Shown: positions 8,006 through 15,352, counted from the first letter of the stretch. The stretch: DNA of 16,076 nucleotides from JAZLEZ01 sp045615505 (GCA_045615505.1 JAZLEZ010000059.1:1-16076), one strand, 5' to 3'. The notes: generated by a model from the sequence alone, not told the origin. Made by a program: numbers and translations.

Positions 8006-8049
8006 GTACTTTCAAATCCAATCTTCACAAGTATCAGTTTTAAAAGTAC
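8006..8049. repeat. intergenic motif related to the one before cobW
   Basis: TTCACAAGTATCAGTTTTAA plus AAGT (8024-8047) matches 5321-5344 at 21 of 24 positions. Both copies are also preceded by TACTTTCA (8007-8014 here), with about 13 extra bases between the two blocks in this copy. The outer ends GTACTTT (8006-8012) and AAAGTAC (8043-8049) are inverted repeats. It lies between the MATE stop and the galM promoter, so it could serve either. Confidence 0.4.
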
Positions 8050-8091
8050 ATCAAGAGCTTTATATAAGAGCACATTGCAAGTGACGGATAA

Positions 8092-8155
8092 TTCCACTTT
8101 TTTGTTCTGTTGTATATAATCGCATCAGAGAGTATCTGCTTTGCAGAAAAAAGGG
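8092..8155 (+). promoter_or_regulatory. promoter and leader of the galM-rlm operon
   Basis: A perfect TATAAT (8115-8120) is preceded at 17 bp by TTCCAC (8092-8097), a weak -35. The predicted leader of about 36 nt contains a small hairpin, TCTGC-TTT-GCAGA (8135-8147), directly before the AAGGG ribosome site (8151-8155) that lies 7 nt before the galM ATG. Apart from this and the motif at 8006-8049, the 162-bp gap shows nothing else. Confidence 0.45.
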
Positions 8156-8162
8156 TTATGAT

Positions 8163-9185
8163 ATGAGTACGGAAATTAAAAAGTTTGATCAGCTTGACGA
8201 CGGAAGAACTGTTGATTTGATAAAAATCGATAACGGTATTATCGGTGCCGGTTTTCTGAATTTGGGTGCCAATCTCTACAATCTTTACATTCCTGACAAC
8301 AAGGGTAACAGAATCGATGTATCTCTTGGTCTTTCAAAGGCTCAGGAATATGTTGACAGATTTTCTTCTTTCGGAATGACTATCGGTCCTGTAGCAAACA
8401 GAATTGCCGGAGGACGCTTTGTTCTGAACGGAAAGGAATACAGATTGAAAGTCAACAATCACGGAAACACTCTTCACAGCAGTGATGCAGCAATTCAGTA
8501 TAAAATCTGGTCTTATACGACTGAAGAAAAAGACGGATGTGCCAGTGTTACTTTCAATGTTCTCTGTAAGGATATGGAATGCGGATGGCCGGCAGACAGG
8601 GATATTTCAGTAAAGTACACACTTAAAGGAAAAACTCTGATAATAGAATACAAGGCCACAGCTTCAGAGGACACTTATCTTAATCTCACCAATCATACTT
8701 ACTTCAACCTTCGAGGTAATGCTTCGGAGAATGTTCTTGATTATTCCCTGACAATCAATTCCGACAAGTATGTTGAACTGTCTGCAGAGGACCTTGTTCC
8801 TACGGGAAGGGTTCTCTCTCCTGACAGTACGATAGATTTTTCCGGAACAAAGATAATCGGAGAAAACAGACCCGAAGCCGGTTATGACCATTACTTTGTA
8901 ATTGACGGTTATCCCGGTTTCAGAAAGTTTGCTTCATTACACTGTCCGGAAACCGGAATTACAATGGAAACATGGTCGGATATGCCGGGCATGCAGCTTT
9001 TTACTGCAAACAACCAGTCTTCTACGGGAGTTGTTGATAAATACGGAAACAAATGCTGTGATTTCTGTGCTGTCTGTATTGAAACTGCTTACTACAATGA
9101 CAGCCCGAATCGGAAATGGCCTGCAAGTTCTTTGTTCGGCAAAGACAGACCTTTTATCAGCAGAACGGAGTATCGTTTTGTCTGA
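8163..9185 (+). CDS. galM: aldose 1-epimerase (mutarotase)
   Basis: The protein has 340 residues, the usual size for GalM. Conserved features are VANRIAGG (N79-R80), NNHGNTLH (H105), the catalytic acid H178 in NLTNHTYFNL, the D242 region (YDHYF), and the catalytic base E307 in VCIETAYYNDSPN. The enzyme interconverts alpha and beta anomers of galactose, glucose or related sugars in the cytoplasm, feeding kinases that need one anomer. No signal peptide is seen. The ATG has AAGGG 7 nt upstream. It is the first gene of a five-gene run and its end overlaps the start of an MFS transporter by 8 nt, which suggests that the transporter brings in the sugar whose anomers are balanced here. That link is inference. 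Confidence 0.92.
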   Translation: MSTEIKKFDQLDDGRTVDLIKIDNGIIGAGFLNLGANLYNLYIPDNKGNRIDVSLGLSKAQEYVDRFSSFGMTIGPVANRIAGGRFVLNGKEYRLKVNNHGNTLHSSDAAIQYKIWSYTTEEKDGCASVTFNVLCKDMECGWPADRDISVKYTLKGKTLIIEYKATASEDTYLNLTNHTYFNLRGNASENVLDYSLTINSDKYVELSAEDLVPTGRVLSPDSTIDFSGTKIIGENRPEAGYDHYFVIDGYPGFRKFASLHCPETGITMETWSDMPGMQLFTANNQSSTGVVDKYGNKCCDFCAVCIETAYYNDSPNRKWPASSLFGKDRPFISRTEYRFV

Positions 9186-10368
9186 TACTTTCGGCTTTAT
9201 TCTTCTGCTGGTATGTTATTTTCTATCCAGCGTATTCAAGCTCGGGGCAAATATTGTAATACCGGTTTATGCCGGGCAGTTCCGTTTTTCTTCCACTGTA
9301 AATGGATTGCTGTCTTCTTCCTACTTTCTTTCGTATGCAGTTATGCAACTTCTCAGCGGGCCGTTATGCAAAAAGTATTCAAGTACGAGAGTAGTCGGCT
9401 ATTCGATGTTGATTTCCCTATTGGGTTGTCTGGGGTTTGCTTTTGCCTCATCTCCGTTTTGGGTTTTTTCAGCCCGTCTCTGCACCGGTTTCGGAATGGG
9501 AACGATTTTTGTCGGTCTTATAGAGTTTGAAACGGAGCATTACAGCGGACGCAGTTACGAAAGAGCTGTAAGTATTGCTTTCGCATCTACAAGTATAGGT
9601 TCAATCTGTTCCGCAGCTCCTTTGAATTATCTTATAGTAAATGCAGGAATCAAATCCGCTTTCATCCTGTTTGCTTTCATTATTCTTTTACTTTCGGTTC
9701 TGCTTCTTTCTTACAGCAAAAACATTGAAGTGAGACAGATGGAAAGTGGGTCTGTCTCTCTTCAGGTGAGACATGCCGTAAGGGTTATAAATTCGTCCGG
9801 CATCCTGATATGCGCAACCGGCATTTGGCTTACATACATTGCACTTCAGATGAGTTACAGCGGTATGTGGTGTACATCATGGGCATTGAAATCGTTTGCG
9901 GACAAGGCTTCTCTTGCACCGATAAACGGTTCTGCATTCGGGATTGCCCTGATGTTCGGAAGTCTTCTCAGTTCTTTTGTACACAGAATGGGCACAACCT
10001 GTGCTAAGGCAAGCAGAAACGCAGGGTGGCTTATTGCAGTTTCCTTCTTTTCTGTAATTCTCTTCCATCATTTAGGTCTTTTCTGGGCTTCCTTTCCGTT
10101 TATACTCTTATTCGGGTTTATGTCAGGACACATCTGTGTTCAACTTATTGCAATGTGCAGAGAAAAGACTTCGTCTGATGATAATGCAACGGTAACAGGT
10201 TTTTGGAATGCTCTTGCCAGTCTGAGTGTTCTTTTTGCACAGTGGTCTTCGGGTGTATTGATAGGAAGGTTCGATTACACTCCGGCGGTTTTGGTGTACT
10301 TGTTCATCCATTTAGTTATGACGCTGATATTCAGCATCTGCATCAGTCATAATAAACATAAGGTTTGA
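9178..10368 (+). CDS. MFS-family transporter (TTG start overlapping galM)
   Basis: The protein has 396 residues and about 12 hydrophobic segments. The first helices are GFILLLVCYFLSSVFKLGAN and a GLLSSSYFLSYAVMQLLSGP segment typical of MFS helix 2; CKKYSSTRVV takes the place of the loop 2-3 GxxxDRxGRR motif. FSARLCTGFGMGTIFVG is the helix 4 region. The open frame extends back to 8902 inside galM, but that part is unlike a transporter. TTG at 9178 sits 7 nt after GGAG (9167-9170) and gives the normal N-terminus directly before helix 1. The start overlaps the galM stop by 8 nt, so translation is probably coupled. Substrate unknown; a sugar is suggested only by the neighbour. The next gene starts 2 nt after its stop. 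Confidence 0.82.
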   Translation: MSDTFGFILLLVCYFLSSVFKLGANIVIPVYAGQFRFSSTVNGLLSSSYFLSYAVMQLLSGPLCKKYSSTRVVGYSMLISLLGCLGFAFASSPFWVFSARLCTGFGMGTIFVGLIEFETEHYSGRSYERAVSIAFASTSIGSICSAAPLNYLIVNAGIKSAFILFAFIILLLSVLLLSYSKNIEVRQMESGSVSLQVRHAVRVINSSGILICATGIWLTYIALQMSYSGMWCTSWALKSFADKASLAPINGSAFGIALMFGSLLSSFVHRMGTTCAKASRNAGWLIAVSFFSVILFHHLGLFWASFPFILLFGFMSGHICVQLIAMCREKTSSDDNATVTGFWNALASLSVLFAQWSSGVLIGRFDYTPAVLVYLFIHLVMTLIFSICISHNKHKV

Positions 10369-10370
10369 GA

Positions 10371-12113
10371 ATGGAAATTAAAAAAATGGAAATGAAAGAA
10401 AATGAGTCAAAACTGAAAATATTTTTCTCTTATCTCAGGCCGTACAAATGGGCTTTTATCCTTGATATGTTTCTCTCTGTCATTATTTCTGCAGTGGATT
10501 TGATTTTCCCTTATGTTTCCAGATGGTCGATGAACAGTCTGATTCCTCAGGGGTTGTTCAGAACTTTTTTTGCTGTAATGGCTATTATGTTTGTTTCCTA
10601 TTTGATCAGGGCCTTGCTTCAGTATTTTGTTACTATAGTGGGTCATTATATGGGAACAAGGGTTGAGGCGGACATGAGGCGGGATGTGTTTGCTCATATG
10701 CAGACTCTTTCCTTCAGTTTTTTTGACAAAAACAGAACAGGTGTTCTGCTCAGTCATGTTACCAATGATCTTTTTGAAATCGTTGAGCTGTCCCATCATG
10801 GACCTGAACATCTGGTTACCTGTTCTCTTACTATAATAGGCTCTCTTGTTATTCTTGCGACAATCAACTGGAAACTGACATTGATTCTTGCTGTCCTTCT
10901 GCCTGTTTGCATATTATTTTCCCTTAAACAGAGAATCAGAATGTCTGCTGCAAACAGGGATGTAAAGCGCAAAACAGGTGAGATAAATGCAGCGATAGAA
11001 AGCGGGATTTCCGGCATCCGGACTTCAAAGGCTTTTGCAAATGAAAAAGCCGAGGAAGAGAAGTTTCAGGTTGTAAACAACCGGTTTAGAAATACCAAGA
11101 AGTATTTTTATAAAGCTATGGGTCTTTTCAATTCTGGTATTGAGGCTACCATAGGGATTGCCCAAGTTGCCGTCATTACTTCAGGCGGTTATTTCATAAT
11201 GAAAGGCTCAATGGATTTCATTGATTTGGTTACATTTACACTTTACATTTCAGCTTTTGTTTCTCCTATCAGAAAGCTTGCTCAGTTTATGGAGCTTTAC
11301 ACTCAGGGAACTACGGGTTTTGAGCGTTTTGTGAAAATTATGAAGACTCAACCGGAGATTACCGACAGTCCTGATGCCTGTGAGCTGGAAACAGTTGAGG
11401 GTAATATCAGTTTTGACAATGTTTCGTTTGCCTACGAAAACGGCAACAAGGTTCTTGACGGAATCAGTCTGGATATCAAGAAGGGGGAAAAGATTGCCCT
11501 GGTTGGTCCTTCAGGAGAGGGAAAGACTACTATGTGTAATCTTATTCTCAGATTTTATGATGTTTCTTCCGGTGCGATTTATTTAGACGGAAAAGATTTA
11601 AGGTCAATCAAACAGTCTTCATTGAGAAGCAATATCGGAATCATTCAACAGGATGTTTTTCTCTATGCTGCAACTGTTATGGATAACATCCGTTTCGGTA
11701 AGTCTGATGCTTCCGATGAAGATGTTGTCAATGCGGCAAAGCTTGCCGGAATCCATGAAGAAATCATGCAGATGCCAAATGGTTACAATACCAATGTAGG
11801 GGAACGGGGTGTTTCTCTTTCCGGCGGTCAGAAACAGAGAATTTCAATTGCAAGAGTATTGCTCAAAAATCCTTCTGTGCTTATTCTTGATGAGGCCACT
11901 TCTTCGCTGGACAGCATTACTGAAGCAAATATTCAGGCAAGTTTTGACAGTCTTTCTAAAGGAAAGACTTGTATTATGATTGCCCATAGGCTTACAACTG
12001 TAAAAAATGCAGATCGTCTTGCTGTCATAGAAAACGGAAAGATTGCTGAGCTCGGTACTCGGGAAGAGCTTCTCAAGTTAAACGGAAAATATGCTGCTTT
12101 GGAGAGAAAATGA
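10371..12113 (+). CDS. ABC exporter half-transporter (MsbA/ABCB type, fused membrane and ATPase domains)
   Basis: The protein has 580 residues. An N-terminal six-helix type IV exporter domain (about 10-310, including the FFDKNRTGVLLSHVTNDL coupling region) is followed by a complete ATPase: Walker A GPSGEGKT (379-386), Q-loop IIQQDVFLYAATV, signature LSGGQ (483-487), Walker B VLILDEATSSLD (from 503) and switch H539 in IAHR. Only one half-transporter is encoded, so a homodimer is likely. Such proteins export lipids, peptides or drugs; the substrate is not evident. The ATG at 10371 lies 7 nt after AAGG (10360-10363) and 2 nt after the MFS stop. An earlier in-frame TTG at 10365 is too close to that ribosome site. 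The stop overlaps the next start in ATGA. Confidence 0.9.
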   Translation: MEIKKMEMKENESKLKIFFSYLRPYKWAFILDMFLSVIISAVDLIFPYVSRWSMNSLIPQGLFRTFFAVMAIMFVSYLIRALLQYFVTIVGHYMGTRVEADMRRDVFAHMQTLSFSFFDKNRTGVLLSHVTNDLFEIVELSHHGPEHLVTCSLTIIGSLVILATINWKLTLILAVLLPVCILFSLKQRIRMSAANRDVKRKTGEINAAIESGISGIRTSKAFANEKAEEEKFQVVNNRFRNTKKYFYKAMGLFNSGIEATIGIAQVAVITSGGYFIMKGSMDFIDLVTFTLYISAFVSPIRKLAQFMELYTQGTTGFERFVKIMKTQPEITDSPDACELETVEGNISFDNVSFAYENGNKVLDGISLDIKKGEKIALVGPSGEGKTTMCNLILRFYDVSSGAIYLDGKDLRSIKQSSLRSNIGIIQQDVFLYAATVMDNIRFGKSDASDEDVVNAAKLAGIHEEIMQMPNGYNTNVGERGVSLSGGQKQRISIARVLLKNPSVLILDEATSSLDSITEANIQASFDSLSKGKTCIMIAHRLTTVKNADRLAVIENGKIAELGTREELLKLNGKYAALERK

Positions 12114-12337
12114 TGAATATTCACGAACAGGTTGATTTACAGGATTGTCCGCTTTGTCATGGTCCGGCTCTGATGGAAGAGGAAAACGGTTGGTGCTTCT
12201 ATGTTATGTGTCTGGATTGCGGATGTCATACTGCGGAATCTGCATACAAAACAGAAGATGGTCGTCTTGAGGCGGCTCAGAAGGCGGCGCATTTGTGGAA
12301 TATCGGAAAGGTTCTTCCGAGTAATCCGGGGGAGTGA
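12110..12337 (+). CDS. small Lar-like (restriction alleviation family-like) zinc-finger protein
   Basis: The protein has 75 residues. Two CxxC pairs (C13/C16 in CPLCHGPA and C34/C37 in CLDCG) and a C-terminal AAxxWN (AAHLWN) reproduce the pattern CPFCG..A - V.C..CGA - A...WN of Lar-family proteins. Prophage Lar proteins reduce type I restriction, but the fold is also common in uncharacterised bacterial genes, so the function here is unknown. The start overlaps the ABC transporter stop (ATGA, 12110-12113). GGAG at 12101-12104 serves either of two adjacent ATGs (12110 or 12113). It is embedded in a chromosomal operon directly before the RNA methyltransferase gene, with no phage genes on either side. 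Confidence 0.75.
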   Translation: MMNIHEQVDLQDCPLCHGPALMEEENGWCFYVMCLDCGCHTAESAYKTEDGRLEAAQKAAHLWNIGKVLPSNPGE

Positions 12338-12339
12338 TT

Positions 12340-13506
12340 TTGAAGAATCGGATTTGTCCTTTTGTCGGTCAGTGCGGGGGTTGTTCCAATCTAAAACCTT
12401 ATGATGTCCAGCTATCCGACAAACAGAATCTTGTAGAAGATTTGCTGTCTTTCTATGGAAAGGTGTGGCCTATTATCGGTGCGAAGAAACCGTTTTTTTA
12501 CCGAAATAAAGCCAACTGGGAGTTCTCAAGAGACCGTCATGGTCGTCAGTTTGACGGTATTTATGCAAAAGACAGTCATTTTATCGTTCCTGTGGGTAAA
12601 TGTATGCTCCACGACAGATGCGCGCAGGCTATTATCAACGATGTTGCCGAATACTTCAAGAAAGAAGCTGTTCCTTTCTACAATGAAGATTCCCAAGAGG
12701 GTTTTCTCCGTCATGTTCTTGTCAGAAGAAGTCCCCTTACGGACCAAAGTATGGTTTGTCTTGTTACGGGTTTCTGGAAGTTTCCTCACAAAGAATCCTT
12801 CATCGATTATATTACCTCAAAGCATCCTGATGTTGTGACGGTTGTACAGAACAGAAACAGGGAAAAATCTTCAATGATTTTTTCGAATGATTCCGACAGG
12901 GTTCTATACGGCAACGGATATATTGAAGACTATATGTGCAATCTTAAGTTCCGTATTAGCTGCCGCAGTTTTGCGCAGGTAAATCCTTATCAGGCTTCTG
13001 AGCTGTATTCGGTTGCAATGGATATGGCAGAATTCAAGGGCAATGAAATGGTAATTGATGCCTACTGCGGTACGGGTACTATCGGTTTGATTGCTTCAGC
13101 AAGCGGAGCCGGTTCGGTTCTTGGTATTGAGAACAATCAGACTGCGGTCAACGATGCTGTTGAAAATTCAAGGCTGAACGGTATTACCAATGCTTCTTTT
13201 GTCTGTGCAGATGCTTCCGAGTACCTGAAAAAAATGGCTTCGGAAAAGATGTCCGCAGATGTTGTTTTTCTGGATCCTCCCAGAATCGGAACCGATGAGC
13301 GTTTTCTTGCTTCAGTATTCAGGCTCAACCCAAAGAAGATTATCTACATCTCCTGTAATCCGTTTACCTTAAACAGAGATCTCCGTTACATTGTCCATTT
13401 CTCCGATTATCGTGTTCAGGCTATTCAGCCCATAGATATGTTCCCCCAAACCTCCCACGTTGAGACGGTAGTTTTGCTTTGCAAAGGTGGAAAAACTATG
13501 GTATAA
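12340..13506 (+). CDS. RlmC/RlmD (TrmA)-family RNA m5U methyltransferase without TRAM domain
   Basis: The protein has 388 residues. Four cysteines, C6-x5-C12-x2-C15 and C88, match the [4Fe-4S] ligands of RlmD (RumA). The methyltransferase domain has AYCGTGTIGL (241-250) for S-adenosylmethionine, DPPRIG (312-317), the nucleophile C339 in SCNP, and the base E375 in HVET. The family methylates C5 of specific uridines in 23S rRNA (or tRNA). The cluster begins 6 residues from the start, so the N-terminal TRAM RNA-binding domain of RlmD is absent and the length resembles RlmC; the target uridine cannot be decided. TTG at 12340 has GGGGGAG just upstream (GGAG 12331-12334, 5 nt), better than the GTG at 12334. 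It is the last host gene before the CpG-free block; its stop overlaps the recombinase promoter. Confidence 0.88.
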   Translation: MKNRICPFVGQCGGCSNLKPYDVQLSDKQNLVEDLLSFYGKVWPIIGAKKPFFYRNKANWEFSRDRHGRQFDGIYAKDSHFIVPVGKCMLHDRCAQAIINDVAEYFKKEAVPFYNEDSQEGFLRHVLVRRSPLTDQSMVCLVTGFWKFPHKESFIDYITSKHPDVVTVVQNRNREKSSMIFSNDSDRVLYGNGYIEDYMCNLKFRISCRSFAQVNPYQASELYSVAMDMAEFKGNEMVIDAYCGTGTIGLIASASGAGSVLGIENNQTAVNDAVENSRLNGITNASFVCADASEYLKKMASEKMSADVVFLDPPRIGTDERFLASVFRLNPKKIIYISCNPFTLNRDLRYIVHFSDYRVQAIQPIDMFPQTSHVETVVLLCKGGKTMV

Positions 13507-13507
13507 T
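13479..13507 (+). promoter_or_regulatory. promoter of the large serine recombinase, inside the end of the methyltransferase gene
   Basis: TTGCAA (13479-13484), a 17-bp spacer and a perfect TATAAT (13502-13507) make a strong candidate promoter. The -10 overlaps the TAA stop of the methyltransferase gene. Transcription should start near 13514, about 15 nt before the recombinase ATG. An 8-bp direct repeat, CTATGGTA, occurs at 13496-13503 and 13511-13518 around the -10 and could be a binding site. Confidence 0.55.
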
Positions 13508-13523
13508 TCCCTATGGTAGGGAA
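13507..13523 (+). promoter_or_regulatory. hairpin sequestering the recombinase ribosome-binding site
   Basis: TTCCCTA (13507-13513) and TAGGGAA (13517-13523) form a perfect 7-bp stem with a 3-nt loop. The right arm contains AGGGA (13518-13522), which lies 6 nt before the recombinase ATG and is its only ribosome site. No U-tract follows, so it is not a terminator. The promoter just upstream would start RNA in or near the loop and omit the left arm. Confidence 0.55.
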
Positions 13524-13528
13524 CATAC

Positions 13529-15214
13529 ATGGACTATATCTATGCAAGAGTATCAACAGATGCTCAAAATGAAACATCATTTGAAGTTCAAGAAGAGAGT
13601 GTTAGAAAACAACTTGAACTTGTATCAAATGCCCCAATTACAATCATTAAGGAAGTAGGTTCAGGTAAGGACACAGAAGGAAGACCAAAGTTCCTTGATA
13701 TGCTTGCTAAATTACAGAAGGGTGATATTGTTGCTATTTATGACAATAGCAGATTAAGCAGAAACATAGAAATATCACTATTCCTGTTGAGAGAAATAAA
13801 CAATAAAGGTGCAAGACTTCTTTGTGATGGTAAGTTTATAAGTCCAGATAACCCACAAGACTTTATGATATTTAACATTCAGTCTTCTTTCTCTACCTAT
13901 CAAAGACAGATACAGAACCAAAAGTCTATTGAGGGGTTGAAGAAGAAATATGCAAATGGTGATGCAGTTTTTGTCAGTAATCTCTTTGGTTATGAAACTC
14001 ATAAAAAGGGCAAGGTAGTCACTGCTACCATAGTGGAAGAGGAAGCAAAGATAATCAGGCATTGCTATGAAGAATATGCCAAGGGTTGTTCCACAACAAA
14101 GTTATACAATGAATTGTGGGGAACTGCATTACAGAGACCATTTATTTTTAACAGCAATGAAATAAGAGAAATACTGCACAGACCTCTTTACATGGGTTAT
14201 TACTTCCTTGAAAAGGGTAATTCTAGACAAGCAACAAACTATTCCAAAGAAGAACTTATACCTATGTTGGTCAAATCAAATATATACCCACCTATTGTAG
14301 ATGAAGACCTTTGGTGGCAAGTTCATAATAGTTGGAGAACATTTAGGAGGGCAGGTTCTGTCCCATTTGAGAGAAGATTTGCTCCACATGAGTGTTCAGG
14401 TGTTTATCATTGCTGTGGTTGTAAGGGTGGAATGTCTCATAAACACAGATTTAAGAATGGGACAAATTATGATGGTTATGAGTTCAATACTCACACTCCT
14501 GATTGTAAATATAAATATAGAACTGCATATGATGATGTATGGGTTGAAGATGTTACTAGGGCATGCTTCTATATAACTTTCCTTCATGGTGATGAGGTTG
14601 GAAACTTCTTTGAAGAGCAGAAAGCAAAACTTTATGAAAATACAGCAGAACTGCAAAGAGCATTAGATGCCATAGATGCTGAAATGAAGGAAGTTGATAC
14701 AAAGATAGGTAGAGTAGTTGATGCTATTACAGAAGGTATTTTGGACAATGCTGTGGCAAAAACCAAGATGACTGAATTGAGAGAAAAGAAGAACTCTTAT
14801 CAGTCTCAAAGAGAAAAAATTGCTAATGATATTGCTATGCAACTTGCAGATGTTGATGACTTCCTTGAAGGGTCTGCAAGTGAGGTATTGGAGAACTTTG
14901 ATAGTGGAAGAAGAAAGTATTACCTGAAATATGTAAAGTCAGGTCTTAATTACAATACTCACCTGACATTGGAGTTTATGAATGGTAAGTTCTTCACAAT
15001 TTCAAGACCAACAAAGCATAGAGGAAAAATAGATGATGCTACTATTGAGGTTTCTTACAGAGGACAATTCCAATATAGTTTCACATTTGTTGCAAAAGAC
15101 CATGCTTTGATTTTGAATAAGGAACCATCAGGTGATATGTGGGCAGATGCTGAATATAACTACATCAAAGATATTGAGAGTAAAGTGAATACTCTTCTTC
15201 AAGATGGAAGATAA
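13529..15214 (+). CDS. large serine recombinase (site-specific integrase)
   Basis: The protein has 561 residues. The N-terminal resolvase domain begins YARVSTDAQ with catalytic S9, and SRLSRN supplies R75 and R78. A Recombinase domain follows (about 150-280, including NLFGYETHKKGK and EIREILHRPLYMGYY), then a zinc ribbon (C295/C296, C298, C326, with CCGC then a CKYKY segment) and a long coiled coil (about 361-435). A variable beta-rich C-terminal tail ends the protein. Large serine recombinases integrate and excise phages, ICEs and transposons at attachment sites through a Ser-DNA intermediate. The gene contains no CpG dinucleotide at all, and every arginine codon is AGA or AGG, quite unlike the neighbouring genes, so it was acquired from elsewhere. 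It is convergent with a small serine recombinase. No phage or conjugation genes are visible in the window. Confidence 0.93.
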   Translation: MDYIYARVSTDAQNETSFEVQEESVRKQLELVSNAPITIIKEVGSGKDTEGRPKFLDMLAKLQKGDIVAIYDNSRLSRNIEISLFLLREINNKGARLLCDGKFISPDNPQDFMIFNIQSSFSTYQRQIQNQKSIEGLKKKYANGDAVFVSNLFGYETHKKGKVVTATIVEEEAKIIRHCYEEYAKGCSTTKLYNELWGTALQRPFIFNSNEIREILHRPLYMGYYFLEKGNSRQATNYSKEELIPMLVKSNIYPPIVDEDLWWQVHNSWRTFRRAGSVPFERRFAPHECSGVYHCCGCKGGMSHKHRFKNGTNYDGYEFNTHTPDCKYKYRTAYDDVWVEDVTRACFYITFLHGDEVGNFFEEQKAKLYENTAELQRALDAIDAEMKEVDTKIGRVVDAITEGILDNAVAKTKMTELREKKNSYQSQREKIANDIAMQLADVDDFLEGSASEVLENFDSGRRKYYLKYVKSGLNYNTHLTLEFMNGKFFTISRPTKHRGKIDDATIEVSYRGQFQYSFTFVAKDHALILNKEPSGDMWADAEYNYIKDIESKVNTLLQDGR

Positions 15215-15228
15215 TTTAATAAGAATTG

Positions 15229-15246
15229 GCAGGTTTATCAACCTGC
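15229..15246. repeat. hairpin after the large recombinase gene
   Basis: GCAGGTT (15229-15235) and AACCTGC (15240-15246) form a perfect 7-bp stem with a 4-nt loop, 14 nt after the recombinase stop. It is not followed by a U-run on either strand, so it is either an RNA-stabilising structure or a recombinase-related dyad rather than a classical terminator. Confidence 0.45.
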
Positions 15247-15260
15247 GTTAAAATAGAAAT

Positions 15261-15298
15261 TAGAATGTTTTTTCCTATGTTCCCACATAGACATTCTA
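15261..15298. repeat. nested palindrome between the two recombinase genes
   Basis: Outer arms TAGAATGT (15261-15268) and ACATTCTA (15291-15298) enclose inner arms CTATGT (15275-15280) and ACATAG (15285-15290) around TCCC. Only a one-sided 6-nt bulge (15269-15274) separates them. The inner part, TATGTTCCC, is the reverse complement of the 9-mer found at 13519-13527 and 16040-16048. It may terminate transcription weakly (TCTTTT follows), but its internal repeat suggests a protein-binding or recombination site. Confidence 0.5.
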
Positions 15299-15304
15299 TC
15301 TTTT

Positions 15305-15352
15305 AGGTCAGCAAGAAGTGTTCCTAACTTCTATTTGCTGACCTTTTCTTTT
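15305..15352 (+). terminator. terminator for the large recombinase, overlapping the resolvase 3' end
   Basis: AGGTCAGCAA (15305-15314) and TTGCTGACCT (15335-15344) form a perfect 10-bp stem. Inside it, GAAGT (15315-15319) and ACTTC (15327-15331) pair as well, leaving a short loop and a 3-nt bulge. TTTCTTTT follows on the plus strand, which fits an intrinsic terminator for the recombinase transcript. The right arm also encodes the last codons of the minus-strand resolvase. Confidence 0.6.

Noticed and set aside
8902..9177. Upstream extension of the MFS reading frame
   Set aside because: It lies wholly in another frame of galM, shows no transporter-like sequence, and a well-placed GGAG-TTG start exists at 9178.
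10407..11017. Minus-strand open frames within the ABC transporter gene
   Set aside because: They are antisense shadows of a fully conserved ABC exporter and contain no recognisable domain.
13507..13523. Hairpin after the methyltransferase gene as its terminator
   Set aside because: It is followed by CATACATGG rather than a U-tract, and it contains the ribosome site of the next gene.
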